This document shows positions 12,701 through 21,295 of a stretch of 64,000 bases of DNA, one piece after another (positions within the stretch are counted from its first letter, which is position 1; the number at the start of each line of letters is the position of its first letter). Source of the DNA: Lumbricus terrestris (lineage: Eukaryota; Annelida; Clitellata; Crassiclitellata; Lumbricidae); the NCBI GenBank assembly GCA_949752735.1, contig OX457044.1, forward strand, positions 12,387,294 to 12,451,293, given 5' to 3'. The notes below the pieces were generated by a model. It was not told the origin of the DNA, ran no database searches, and was given only the letters and a program-made list of their open reading frames with translations. The position numbers and the translations under genes are program-made.

Positions 12701-14115
12701 GCACTGAGCAATGCGTTCAGGGCAGAGCACCTGTCGTCTATCGCCAGAAGCTCTATAGCTTTAACCTCTCCCTGCTCTGGCTTCCGACCTCTGCGCTTGA
12801 CCTCTGCAGGTGACTTTATGGTTTCGCATAGTTGCTTTGCCACTAGACAGCTTCATGCTTTCTCAATCTTGGGTCCTTCTCTTCTTTTGAATGGCCTTCC
12901 CTTTGACCTGCATTCTGTGCCATGAGACCCTTAGAACTGTCTCTTAAAAAAATTATACTTAAAAAGTTATTCTTTGGCCTGGTCAGGAGAGCCTCTGAGT
13001 AGTTATCTTGGGAGTGCTATATATATATATATTCGTTTAATGTGAAAAAAACAGGTTGACAAGACCGCAACTCAGTAACATGAAAGGGAGCATTACGGGT
13101 TACACAGTCGCTTGTTGAGAAGGCACTTATAGAGGGCTCTTGGAATAAAGTTTTTATCGTCCTTTGGTGGCAACTCAAAGTTATGCGGACGTGGTCGAAG
13201 GCAGTATTGACGCTGAATAATCGGAGGAAACAAGGTCCTCCTCGTTTGCTTTTCTCACAACCTATGCTGCATTAAATTTCACAGATAGATAGGAACCTCC
13301 AAACATCATTCAGATGTCCAATTTGTGAGAGAGTGAGGGAATTGGCCGGTAGTATAAAGAACATTTATGGAGTGCAAGGACTAGTTGGTAATCCATCCTC
13401 CTCGTTTGCTTTTCTCACAACCTATGTCTTCTCTTGCAGCCTTGCGCACTGGGAGTGCCTCTGAATGGTTCACCCAATTAGAGGCTCTTTATAAATGCTT
13501 TAATACAAGACAAGAGTCCAAACCTTTTAGAAAAGCCAAGTTATCATGTTAAAGAAATGACAATTGAACTCAAACTCAACAAGCCCCTAAATACCTTTGT
13601 GACTTGATGCACTAACCCCTCTCCGCAGTCTCTTCCCACCCTCTCCGGTCTGCTGATCTACTTGATCTCTTAGTTCCGCGGGCAAGGACTGCCATGGCCC
13701 AACACTGTGCCTTTGCCATTGTAGGCCCTTCTATGTGGAATTATCTCCCTCCCACTATCCGTAGTAAGATCTTATTGGGATGTCATCTTCAGACCTTCGC
13801 TGAGAGCGCCTCTGAATAGCTAGTCTGTATGAGGCATTTTATAAATGCTAATATACAGTACAATACAATTGCTTTTTTTCTACTTTGCAATATCACTCAC
13901 ACTTATACTTCAGCATATCTTGTTATTGTTTCTTGATGTGATAAAGCGCTGAGTTTTGTTGAAGCATGAGAGTGCATTGTGAGTTTCCTCACTGTAGTGA
14001 CAAGTGCTTAAATGTTTGATCACTCAAAACAGCTTTCTATACCAGTTTTGTTTGATTTTTTTATGTTTCTGCAGGTGATACAAAGAAAAAGAGAGAACCT
14101 GTTTTATCATCATAG
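3743..14115 (+). CDS. CHMP6: Charged multivesicular body protein 6 (ESCRT-III subunit, VPS20 homologue), 8 coding exons
   Basis: Coding exons are 3743-3805, 4630-4739, 6366-6453, 7334-7420, 9924-9989, 10605-10685, 11387-11468 and 14075-14115. All introns are GT-AG, phases join without a stop, and the product is 205 residues, close to the roughly 200 of CHMP6 proteins. It starts MGGLFSKK, so Gly2 is available for N-myristoylation, then SRVTEQDKAVL and QLKQQRDKL, the diagnostic first helix. A basic stretch (RAKLILRKKKFQ), EFAQIEIQVVAGL, DAEKIMQDTQEAISYQQ and EIDEILAGGLTAEDEDDVLKEL follow in family order, and a short tail carries an LPEVP motif. By family knowledge CHMP6 links ESCRT-II to ESCRT-III on endosomes and seeds CHMP4 assembly. 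The start is chosen by the conserved N-terminus. Introns hold a LINE relic, piggyBac-like and hAT MITEs and LINE tails. A 5' UTR exon was not identified. Confidence 0.95.
4252..4330. mobile_element. Tiny piggyBac-like MITE (71 bp) in CHMP6 intron 1
   Basis: TTAA at 4252-4255 and 4327-4330 flanks an element starting CCCTTTACCCGTT and ending AACGGGTAAAAGA, near-perfect inverted termini. It is non-coding and lies inside the first intron of CHMP6. The right TTAA runs into an AAGT microsatellite at about 4330-4345. Confidence 0.55.
4835..5660 (+). mobile_element. RTE-like LINE reverse-transcriptase relic in CHMP6 intron 2
   Basis: At about 4840 the plus strand reads RYADDKAIISSTEEGLQQ, containing the YADD catalytic motif of reverse transcriptases. 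Further on, in shifted frames, come WRRMLKIGWKDKISNQAVLE and RRKYRWLGHILRGEGM, the thumb and C-terminal motifs of RTE-type LINE proteins. Several stops and frameshifts show it is dead. It is in the same orientation as CHMP6 and begins roughly 100 bp after exon 2. Related relics lie at 22.8-23.0 and 29.1-29.9 kb. Confidence 0.7.
5661..6365. other. CHMP6 intron 2 remainder
   Basis: This is AT-rich intronic DNA after the LINE relic. No repeat structure or coding frame that I recognise is present. The intron ends with a pyrimidine run and the AG at 6364-6365. Confidence 0.6.
6454..9290. other. CHMP6 intron 3 and part of intron 4, no further gene recognised
   Basis: Apart from exon 4 (7334-7420), no coding sequence is recognised. 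Near 7654 the plus strand reads CAGTGGTGTAACAACCTAG, which looks like a hAT left terminus, but I could not find its partner. A pyrimidine-rich tract lies at about 8670-8720. Confidence 0.5.
9290..9352 (+). mobile_element. LINE/SINE 3' tail
   Basis: The sequence GGGGCGCTATATAAATTC followed by TGAT repeats is the same 3' end seen after the LINE C-terminal fragments at 14.8 kb and 24.8 kb. The body upstream is not recognisable, so this is a severely truncated retro-insertion in CHMP6 intron 4. Confidence 0.6.
11682..12515. mobile_element. hAT-type MITE, copy 2 of the ~850-bp family, in CHMP6 intron 7
   Basis: It starts AGCCCCCCAGAAATTTGCGC and ends TTTTCAGGGGGCCCTA, approximate inverted termini. 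The flanks are CTCAGGTA (11674-11681) and CTCAGGTC (12516-12523), an 8-bp duplication with one change. Much of its length matches the copy at 2400-3260. The left part is rich in TTTGCGC words. It is non-coding. Confidence 0.65.
12640..13075 (+). mobile_element. LINE (CR1/L2-like) C-terminal fragment and 3' end
   Basis: The frame reads RQLHAFSILGPSLLLNGLPF and then a stop, matching the usual C-terminal block (F-S-V-A-G-P-x-x-W-N-x-L-P) of this LINE group. It is followed at about 12985 by GAGAGCCTCTGAGTAG and a TA-rich tail. Both sides lie in CHMP6 intron 7. Confidence 0.6.
13236..13426. repeat. 31-bp direct repeat 160 bp apart
   Basis: Positions 13236-13266 and 13396-13426 are identical over 31 bases, containing CTCGTTTGCTTTTCTCACAA. 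The intervening sequence is not itself tandem. This could be a local duplication or an unusually long insertion duplication. Confidence 0.7.
13430..13870 (+). mobile_element. Two LINE (CR1/L2-like) 3' fragments
   Basis: The first ends near 13520 with GGGAGTGCCTCTGAATGG and a TTTATAAATGC tail. The second reads VPRARTAMAQHCAFAIVGPS in frame at about 13670-13735, then WNYLPPTIRSK, the LINE C-terminal block, and ends at about 13870 with GAGCGCCTCTGAATAG and an ATACAGTACAATAC tail. Both are in CHMP6 intron 7. Confidence 0.65.
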
Positions 14116-14499
14116 GAACAATTTGCTTTTCAGAATTTATTTTTTATCATGACTTGTATCTTCTGGTGTCACATAATTTCTATTCGTGTATGAAATGTTT
14201 TTGTAGACATTTGATTTTTTATAGATATAGAAGTATAAGTGGCTGATGATCCTGGGCGACAAGAGTGTTTTAAGTTAGGGAAATTCCAATGGTAATATCC
14301 ATCAAGATTGTATATTTTCTTAAAATAACACTTGCACAGTATGATATTACTTCATTACTACTTCCACTACCACTGCTGCAGCTGCTACTACTACTAGTAG
14401 TAATGAATAAATAACTGTTAAAATTTAAACTACGCTGTACTTAAAGTATACATTAGGCAGGCAAGCCGGACTTGGAATTGACCCTTTCAGAACATGTAA

Positions 14500-15075
14500 G
14501 GAATTATTGTTATTATTATTATTAACTTTTTATATAGCGCACCTTCAAGGTAATCTACTCAGAAGCGCTCCCAGTCCAACAACGGCTAAATAAGGCAGTT
14601 TTTAAGTGAGAAAGAAACATAGTATTTTCCGTGGGGGTCCAGCTATCTGGAATGGCCTCCCGGCAGCTCTTCGCTCACTTTCCCGTGACTCTGCCGGCTC
14701 TTTCTATCGTCTTCTCAAGACTTCTTTTTGACCAGACCTGGGTTGGGAGCGCCTCTGAGTAAAGATCTTTAAGGGGCGCTATATAAATTTATGTGATTGA
14801 TTGATAGCGGTGTGACATCTAGGCACCAGGCGGAGAGCAACAGGGAGCCCATTCCAGGTTCTAGGGCCAGCCACTGAGAAAGAGCGTTGCTGGATTATAG
14901 CAGTTTGAGAACGAGGGGTCAAGAGTTCAGCTTGATCAGCTGATCAGAGGTCAGATCGCCGCTGGACACCAGAGGTGGGACAGCAGAGCTCCTGCAGGTA
15001 CATGGGGGCAAAACCCTCCATGCAGCACCAGACTAGTGCAGAAACCCTATTTTTAGCAGAACCTGAGTCAAGCAA
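14500..15075 (-). mobile_element. LINE C-terminal fragment with a second LINE inserted in it
   Basis: The minus strand between about 15070 and 14815 reads LTPRSQTAIIQQRSFSVAGP and WNGLPVALRL, a LINE C-terminus. Its 3' tail (minus strand GGGAGCGCTTCTGAGTAG, then TGCGCTATATAAAAAG and a TAA repeat) lies at 14600-14505. Between them, at about 14637-14812, sits a plus-strand LINE end reading LPALSIVFSRLLF with its own GGGGCGCTATATAAATTTAT tail and TGAT repeats. Confidence 0.6.
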
Positions 15076-15126
15076 CACAACAGCAAAGCGCCAATGGTAG
15101 CTAACAGAAACTTTAATAAATTAATG

Positions 15127-15207
15127 CCCTGAGCGAGGCTTGAACCCGGGTCGCGTGGATGATACTCAGTTTAACGACCAGTGCTCTCTCAACTGAGCTA
15201 CAGACCC
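15127..15207 (-). mobile_element. tRNA-derived SINE head or tRNA pseudogene
   Basis: On the minus strand TAGCTCAGTTGAGAGAGC fits the tRNA A box and CGGGTTCAAGCC the B box, at normal spacing. The outer ends GGGTCTG and CTCAGGG do not form an acceptor stem, and the anticodon arm pairs poorly. A working tRNA is therefore unlikely and a SINE head more likely. No body with a matching tail was found directly downstream. Confidence 0.5.
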
Positions 15208-16345
15208 CCCTTGCAGTGCTATCTATGTGGGGTGAGCCTTGTTTCGCATTGATCAGTTACAATCTGTCCTTGATACCTCCTGATTGGCGGCATACCAAAG
15301 TTCAGGTCGATAAAAAACTTTGTATGGGAGGAACTGCAGTGGCTGCCTATTGCAAAACGCATTGAGTTCTAATGCTTATGCGTAATTGCTAAAGATAACC
15401 CAGGGCATCTGCAGTGGCTGCCTATGCAAAACGCATTGAGTTCTAATGTTTAGTTTCGAGCGCTTGAATGGAAAGTAAAGAAGGGAAATATCTCTGTAAG
15501 AATGGGTCACATCAAGCTTAAGAAGCTGTTGGCGAGTGCCGAACCTGATGAACTGCGTCTTATTTGGAGGACATCCAGAGGTGAAGATCGTGAGAGAGAG
15601 CATCAATTGCGGGCAGTAAAGAGCACCTGGGAAGATGGTGGACCATGGCCAAGCGCCTGCACATCATCAGCATAGAGATAACCAGTTACCAGGTGTTTAG
15701 AGACACCTCACAACTGCTGTACCTCATTTTCAGAGGTGAGTACACATTGTCATTCTTTCCCGGAGGTGAGTATGTGTTGTATACCCACGTATACCCTAGA
15801 GTACAGCAATATCAGAAGATAAAGGAGAGAACCCAGGGAAAGAGGGAATTGCAATAGTCAAGTTTGGAGTGAACGATTGAAGTGGCTAATGTGCAGGTGG
15901 TCTTGTAATCAGGAAGCCTACTAGGCGCAATCGACAAAGGTCATGGATGTGCATATAGCAGGTGATGTGGTCGGAAAAAGTAAGGTTTTTATCGAAAATA
16001 ATTCCAAGATTGTGGACAGGAAGAGTAAGGTGCAGGGAGCTTTAGATCTGCTTCAGAAAGGTCATTGGAATAGGCTTGCTTGTTTAATTGCTCATGGAGG
16101 TCAATGATGAGAAATTCCATTCTTGAAGGGTTGAACCATAGCAGATTGGAGGTCATCCAGCCTGAAATCTGAGTGATGGTGTTATATAGATAATTTAGTA
16201 TGTCTGAGAAGGAGTGAGGGAAGAAAGATATGAATAGTTAAGTGTCGTCGGTACTGATGTGATGATGATCGACAGTAGATTAGGAAATGAGGCAACCGGA
16301 CTCAGATCTCCTTCTGACTACCCTTTGAACAACCCTCTGGTTTGA
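15205..16345 (-). mobile_element. LINE reverse-transcriptase relics (minus strand)
   Basis: From about 15606 the minus strand reads KTQFIRFGTRQQLLKLDV, the post-catalytic region of CR1/L2-like reverse transcriptases. From about 16180 it reads ISGWMTSNLLWFNPSRMEFL and, at about 16000, NLGIIFDKNLTFSDHIT. These are the same RT region from a second, different LINE copy. All frames contain stops. A fragment of a hAT MITE lies between them at 15712-15815. Confidence 0.6.
15712..15815. mobile_element. Fragment of the CAGGGCTGTA / GGTATAC hAT MITE family
   Basis: It contains AGAGGTGAGTACACATTG, GGTGAGTATGTG and GTATACCCACGTATACCCT between CTGTAC and GAGTACAGC ends. This layout is shared with the complete copies at 36578-36971 and 52778-53202, but the middle is deleted. 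No clear target duplication was found. Confidence 0.5.
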
Positions 16346-16850
16346 TGCGGAACTCGCGAATGGCACCTATTTTTATTCATTCAATCATTCTATGGACTTA
16401 CTGCCCATCTTGAGAAACACACTTTTTAACTACTACTTTTTGATATTTTGCATCAATCACTCTGCCCCAGCGCTGGACAAGTGCCCAGCTATCCTTCACC
16501 CAGCATCGACTGCTCCTTTTAGACTTCCGAGACGGAACTTTCCACACCATGATTTCTTTATTTTCCCTCATCGAGCGCTTCAGACAGTCTTTGCTCCCAA
16601 CTCCTCGTGGCGCTTATGGGTGACTCGTGCACATGACATGGAAAAATCAGAGCAACGACGGCGCTTATCGACTTTCTACTCGATGGCTTCTCTCCTCGAA
16701 CCTGCACCTCGTCTTGTTTGGCGCCCTGTGCGAGCGCTGTGGTGGCCATTGGCGCAGACTAGCATCGAAATGTGCCATAGCATAAGCCATAACCATGTGT
16801 CACATCTCATTTGTTGTCCATGCGGTTGCAAGGCAATGGTTCATGTCACT
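16346..16850. other. Unassigned stretch with overlapping open frames
   Basis: A 156-codon frame on the plus strand (16392-16862) overlaps a 63-codon frame on the minus strand. Neither product resembles a known family or has regular splice borders. The region has somewhat higher GC than its neighbours. I cannot assign a role. Confidence 0.3.
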
Positions 16851-16856
16851 AGGCAG

Positions 16857-19217
16857 TGCTAGGACAAAATGTCCCCGGACAAAATGTCCCGGACAAAATG
16901 TCCCCGGACAAAAAGTCCCTGGATAAAAAGTTCCCGGACAAAAAGTCCCCGGATAAAAAGTCCCCGGATAAAAAGTCCCCGGACAAAAAGTCCCCGGATA
17001 AAATGTCCCTGGACAAAAAGTCTCCGGATAAAAAGTCCTCGGACAAAAAGTCCCCGGATAAAATGTCCCTGGACAAAAAGTCCCCGGATAAAATGTCCCC
17101 GGACAAAATGTCCCGGAAAAAATGTCCCTGGACAGAAAGTCGCAGGCTAAAAGTGATGTCCCTTCACTACGTCGCATAAGGCCTTTGTTTATTGTACACA
17201 TGTATCGTTTCATATGAATTTCAGTTATTAACGAATACTGAGTGATCGTTTACTTCAAGGCATCCGTTTTTAAACTTAACGTGCCATATGTACAGTTGCC
17301 CGGGGGAGGTGGGAAAATTTCCTAGTCAAAATGGGGGTGACGTCCGGGGGTAATTGTTGGGGAATAAGTCCGGGAATATGTCCAGGGGAAATGTCCGTTC
17401 CCCACCTAAACTACGCTTCGCCGGCCTGTTGGGATTTTGTGCGGCTGCAGTATCACCCTAGACAGCGTCCGTGTGGGAGACTAAGCCTACGTCCAAGATG
17501 GACCGTCTTGTCCGACAATGCTCTCACCTGAAGACAGCCCACCATTTGAAACAGCTGTGTAGAATGGCAGATGGGAACTTCTTGACCTCTACCTTAGTGG
17601 ACCAGGGCCGTGTTCTGAAACCGCTCCTAATCCAAACAGCAGAAAATTCTATCATTTTCTCAAATTCTTCTGCGGTAAAGTCACTTCTGGAAGGAATTCT
17701 CCCTCCACTTGAAGATGCCTAGATTAAACACTGGCCACTGCCTGTATATCGGTCGCCCAGTCACTGTCGCCAGCGCAGAGCTCTACTGCCAATTGAAGAC
17801 ATCTGAATCCACCATCTCAAAGGAGATGCTTGGTGGTCTTGCCCTTGTGAACAAAATCGAATGCATTGTATCTGACCATTATATTCATCGCTTTATAATT
17901 AAATAGCAGCTATAGGAACTTTCATTATGCCTATTGTGTATGTTTATTTCTGAAACTCATGTTTTTACAACTTACAAGCTGAAGGCCCCAAATCGGAGTC
18001 GGATCGAGTGCCTCAAAAGTCAGATAGGCCTACAGCTTCAGCAAACCTAATACAAATATTATTGATTTTGTGCATAAGTAACGCCACTTAAACTGACTCA
18101 GGTCAGTACATAGAGTTTGTAAGCCTACTTTCTTAAGCACAGCGTTTATAACATTGCAATTCCTAATATATGGTGGGCCCATAATAAGACATGCGTGGGG
18201 CCTTCAAAAACAATACCTCGGTAGGCCCAGATGTCATTAAGACGCGCCTGGCCTCAAGTTTGTAGGGGCCTCCACATTTATAAGTGTAGGCCTACTGCGA
18301 AACGCAACTGTAGAAATATTATAATTTTCTTATGTTAACCACGTCATCAATTATGTAAATGCAGGTTAGGTCTAATATTGTTGGTCAGATGTGCCACATT
18401 ACATGCACAAGGATGTAACATATGGACGGCAAAAAGTATATTAGTGTATTCATTCATTCATTTCAGGCATTTATATAGCGCCTCTTCAAGCGTACCTACT
18501 CAGAAGCGCTCCCGACCCAATCACGGCTAAAGAGAGCAGTCTTGCAACATTTTAGTGTGGTGTAGTTAATGTTTAAGGGCCCCAAGCCTTTAAAGTGTCC
18601 AGGGGCTTAAGGTTGTCATGTCACTGCATAGTTACGTCCTCACGCTAACGATCGAGAAATAATTTCTCGACTGATCGATTGTCTCACCAAAAAACTTTAT
18701 AATTAGGATAATTTATAAACTACCAAAATAATGAGCGATCCGGACACACACACCTTCAAGGTTGCCTATATGTAGGACAAACGCAGATACTATGAAAAAT
18801 AGCTGAGCCCTTGGCAAATTTGTACATTTCTGACGCAAGAATCGGAATTCTTCTAAAATAGTCAACCAAATGCAGCTTGCAATTGGTTGATTTGCTAAGA
18901 ATGTTCTGTTATATTCAAAATGACTCGTTTTAATGCATTTAGTGAAGGTGGTTCTCTGACAGAAGCTCTTTTTCTCAATGTAGGTGCGCCTACTGCTAGG
19001 CGCCCATGCGCTGGGTTTAGGTAGTGTATGGACATTACTTTAATCCTGGGACATTTTGTCCGGGGACATTTTGTCCGAGGACATTTTGTCCGGGGACTTT
19101 TTGTCCGGGGACATTTTGTCCGGGGTCATTTTGTCCGGGGACATTTTGTCCCGGGGACTTTTGTCCGGGGACATTTTGTCCGGGACATTTTGTCCGGGGA
19201 CATTTTGTCCGTCCACG
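16857..19217. mobile_element. 2.4-kb TIR element with tandem-array ends (MULE-like, tentative)
   Basis: The left end (16861-17145) is about 19 copies of a 14-15-bp unit, GGACAAAATGTCCCC with AAAAGTCCCC variants. The right end (about 19048-19212) is the same unit in the opposite orientation, ACATTTTGTCCGGGG. The arrays thus form long inverted termini built of tandem repeats. CACTAGGCAG just outside the left end and CACTAGGCGG outside the right suggest a roughly 9-bp target duplication with one mismatch. The interior is non-coding and contains a LINE tail and a hAT-end-like sequence (about 18620). The 9-bp size would fit Mutator-like elements, but no transposase is present. Confidence 0.55.
18455..18560 (-). 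mobile_element. LINE/SINE 3' tail inside the tandem-ended element
   Basis: On the minus strand it reads GGGTCGGGAGCGCTTCTGAG and then GAGGCGCTATATAAATGCC, followed by GAAT repeats. This is the shared LINE tail of the window, here with a (GAAT)n end. It is younger than the host element. Confidence 0.55.
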
Positions 19218-19239
19218 CACTAGGCGGTTCCTAAATAAC

Positions 19240-19600
19240 ATGGTCGTCTCCAATGCCTTTGAAAGCATGTGCACCCGAACAGCATGCTGGTCACATGCTG
19301 CCCCGTCGCCAACTCTGACACAACATCCATGCAACTCGGCAGCCAGGCTCATTGCACACCTTCCTCGCTTCTCTCACATGTAAACTTTTAGGATTGATGA
19401 ACTGCATTGCCTTCCCATTTGCTTCTCAAATCTGGTACAAGATCTTGCTCATTGTTTCCAGATCGCTGCAAGGACAGGCTCTGATGAATGGCAGAGCCAA
19501 CCTCTGTTTTACTTCATCCTCTCTGCTCTATACACTATCTTGATCTCTTTGTCCCCTCGGCCAGGACCAGTGTATAATCTAATCTCCCTCCGGGGGGGGG
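19240..19600 (+). mobile_element. LINE (CR1/L2-like) RT fragment
   Basis: The frame reads [16 protein letters not shown], followed after a frameshift by residues matching the IDxLHWLPI block and by YKILLIVSRSLQGQALM. This order is the C-terminal third of the LINE proteins seen at 26.4-27.5 and 35.2-36.3 kb. It breaks off at a G homopolymer at about 19593. Confidence 0.6.
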
Positions 19601-20465
19601 GGGAATGAACCTCTGGCAGACGGTCGCCGGGGCATGTAGCACTGAGTAGGGGAGGGGTTTGAGGAGGAAGATGTTTTAGATTTCAATAAATATAATTATA
19701 ATTACAACAATAATTGCAAATTATTACAACAATAATTTCTTTACTTATCAAGTTCAGCAACTCAGTTCTGCTGCTGCTGCTAAACTATTATGATTAATAA
19801 TAATCACAGACATGAGTAAAATCCTATATTCTACTTTGTTGCACTGTAGTCGATTTATCTCTGTTGCTCAAGACGTTGGTCCTGATTTGCTGACCAGCAG
19901 GACAATGATCAGCAGAAATTGTTACAGATGGTACACAAACCAAGCCAGACGTTCGAAGTTGGGTAGCGATGTAGTAATGGTGTTGTTTTACTAAGTGTTC
20001 AAGGAACAAAACATTTTGAAATTTGACAGTTTTAAATGTAAAAGATAGCACTGGAGAGAAGCCCTTTTGCTGTACAAAAATAGTATTTGTAAAGACATTA
20101 ACAGCAAACTATGCTCATTATAACATGATTTATTTAGCGTATGCAGCTGCATCGTGAAGATGAGCCAAGTTGCTGATGAGTGTGAGCTTGGCGGCCGACA
20201 GACCCTCAACATTGAGTTGTAGCACTCGAAATGCAGGCCCTATGTCTTGGAAGTCATTGGGCACCGGCTTGTCGGGGTCTGTAGCAAGCGTGTGACTGGG
20301 ATAACATGATAATATAATATATTATAATAAATAATATCATTATGTTCATCTAATAGTAAATAATATCTTGATACATTATAACAGTTCATGTAATGCAATG
20401 TTGTAAACAGCAACTGAAAACTTATTTTTTGGCGAAAAAGTAATTTCTGGGGGACTTTCCCCTAT

Positions 20466-20725
20466 AGATGCCTAGATTAAACACTGGGCAAGGACTGCTA
20501 TGCCCCACATCATGCCTTTGCAATTGCATGATTGCTGTATACGCTCTAAGATTTTGATTGTGGTCTCTTCCTTATCTGCCAGCTGCCTGAAGTCTTTCGA
20601 AATTTCCACAGGGCTTTCACACTCAGCGCCTCTGAATAGCTTATACAGTAAGAATAGCATTGTAAATTTTCAAAATCAACACAATACGTACAATATAATA
20701 AATATTGTATTGTAGATCACACCCA
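20466..20725 (+). mobile_element. Decayed LINE C-terminus and 3' end
   Basis: The start (AGATGCCTAGATTAAACAC) repeats a segment at 17713, and the following GGGCAAGGACTGCTATGCCC resembles the R-x-R-T-A-M block of the LINE at 13.7 kb. It ends with CAGCGCCTCTGAATAGC and an ATACAATAC-like tail. Strong decay makes the limits approximate. Confidence 0.45.
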
Positions 20726-21295
20726 CACTTTGTTAATTTTATTGTTTTTTTTATTTTTCATGAAGTCTACACTCTACAGGTAGTTTAGGGGCCTGTGACT
20801 GTTCTGCCCAGGGGTCCGGAATTGCTGTCGGCGGCCCTGACCATGTGGTGTGTGCAACTATGATATGCAAATGTCAGTTAAGTTGCTTGACAGTTAAGAC
20901 AGACTAATCTACTACTTGTAGGCTTAACGCTTACCAACCTGGCCCATCTCGAGTCGCACTATGCAAGTGCGTGAGGGATCAATGGGCTTTATATATAGAT
21001 CTGCTCGTTGTATCATCAAGTACACCGGCTTATCTTTCACCTTCGACTGTTAGCTCCTTCTTATCTGATAAGATTGTGCGCGTGATTCAATGTTTGTCAT
21101 CAAACAGTACAAAGAGTAACTGACTGATAGGCTGTGCTCTACTGCACGAATACTACCCACAGTTGACCACTTTCAGGTGTTTATCGTGATTGGCCAGTCA
21201 ACTGTTGTCCAGCTATTTTCGTTGAGTCTCTATAGCAAAAGTTAGCCTATACAAAACAGTTAAGAAATATTTGCATCAGTGGACAAATTAGCGCA
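20725..21295 (+). promoter_or_regulatory. Upstream region of the claudin-like gene with a possible TATA box
   Basis: TTTATATATAG at about 20990-21000 is a good TATA-box match about 300 bp before the ATG at 21296. No other repeat or gene is seen in this stretch. Assigning it as the promoter is inference from position and motif only. Confidence 0.3.

Noticed and set aside
12479..12925. 148-codon plus-strand frame as a host gene
   Set aside because: It joins the end of a hAT MITE, short repeats of GGAAGGCATCCTT and a LINE C-terminal fragment; no single protein is encoded.
15127..15207. Functional tRNA gene on the minus strand
   Set aside because: A and B boxes fit, but the acceptor stem and anticodon arm do not pair, so it is better called a SINE head or tRNA pseudogene.
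16861..17145. CRISPR array
   Set aside because: Units are directly adjacent 15-mers with no spacers, and the genome is animal.
16800..17213. Long open frames on both strands with repeats such as PGTFCPGTFYPGT and KKSPDKKSPDKM
   Set aside because: They are translations of the 15-bp tandem array, whose unit is a multiple of three, so all frames stay open. There is no start context or homology.
19024..19383. 119-codon frame with GTFCPGTFCPGT repeats
   Set aside because: Same array at the right end of the element, read in the other orientation; the rest of the frame overlaps a LINE relic.
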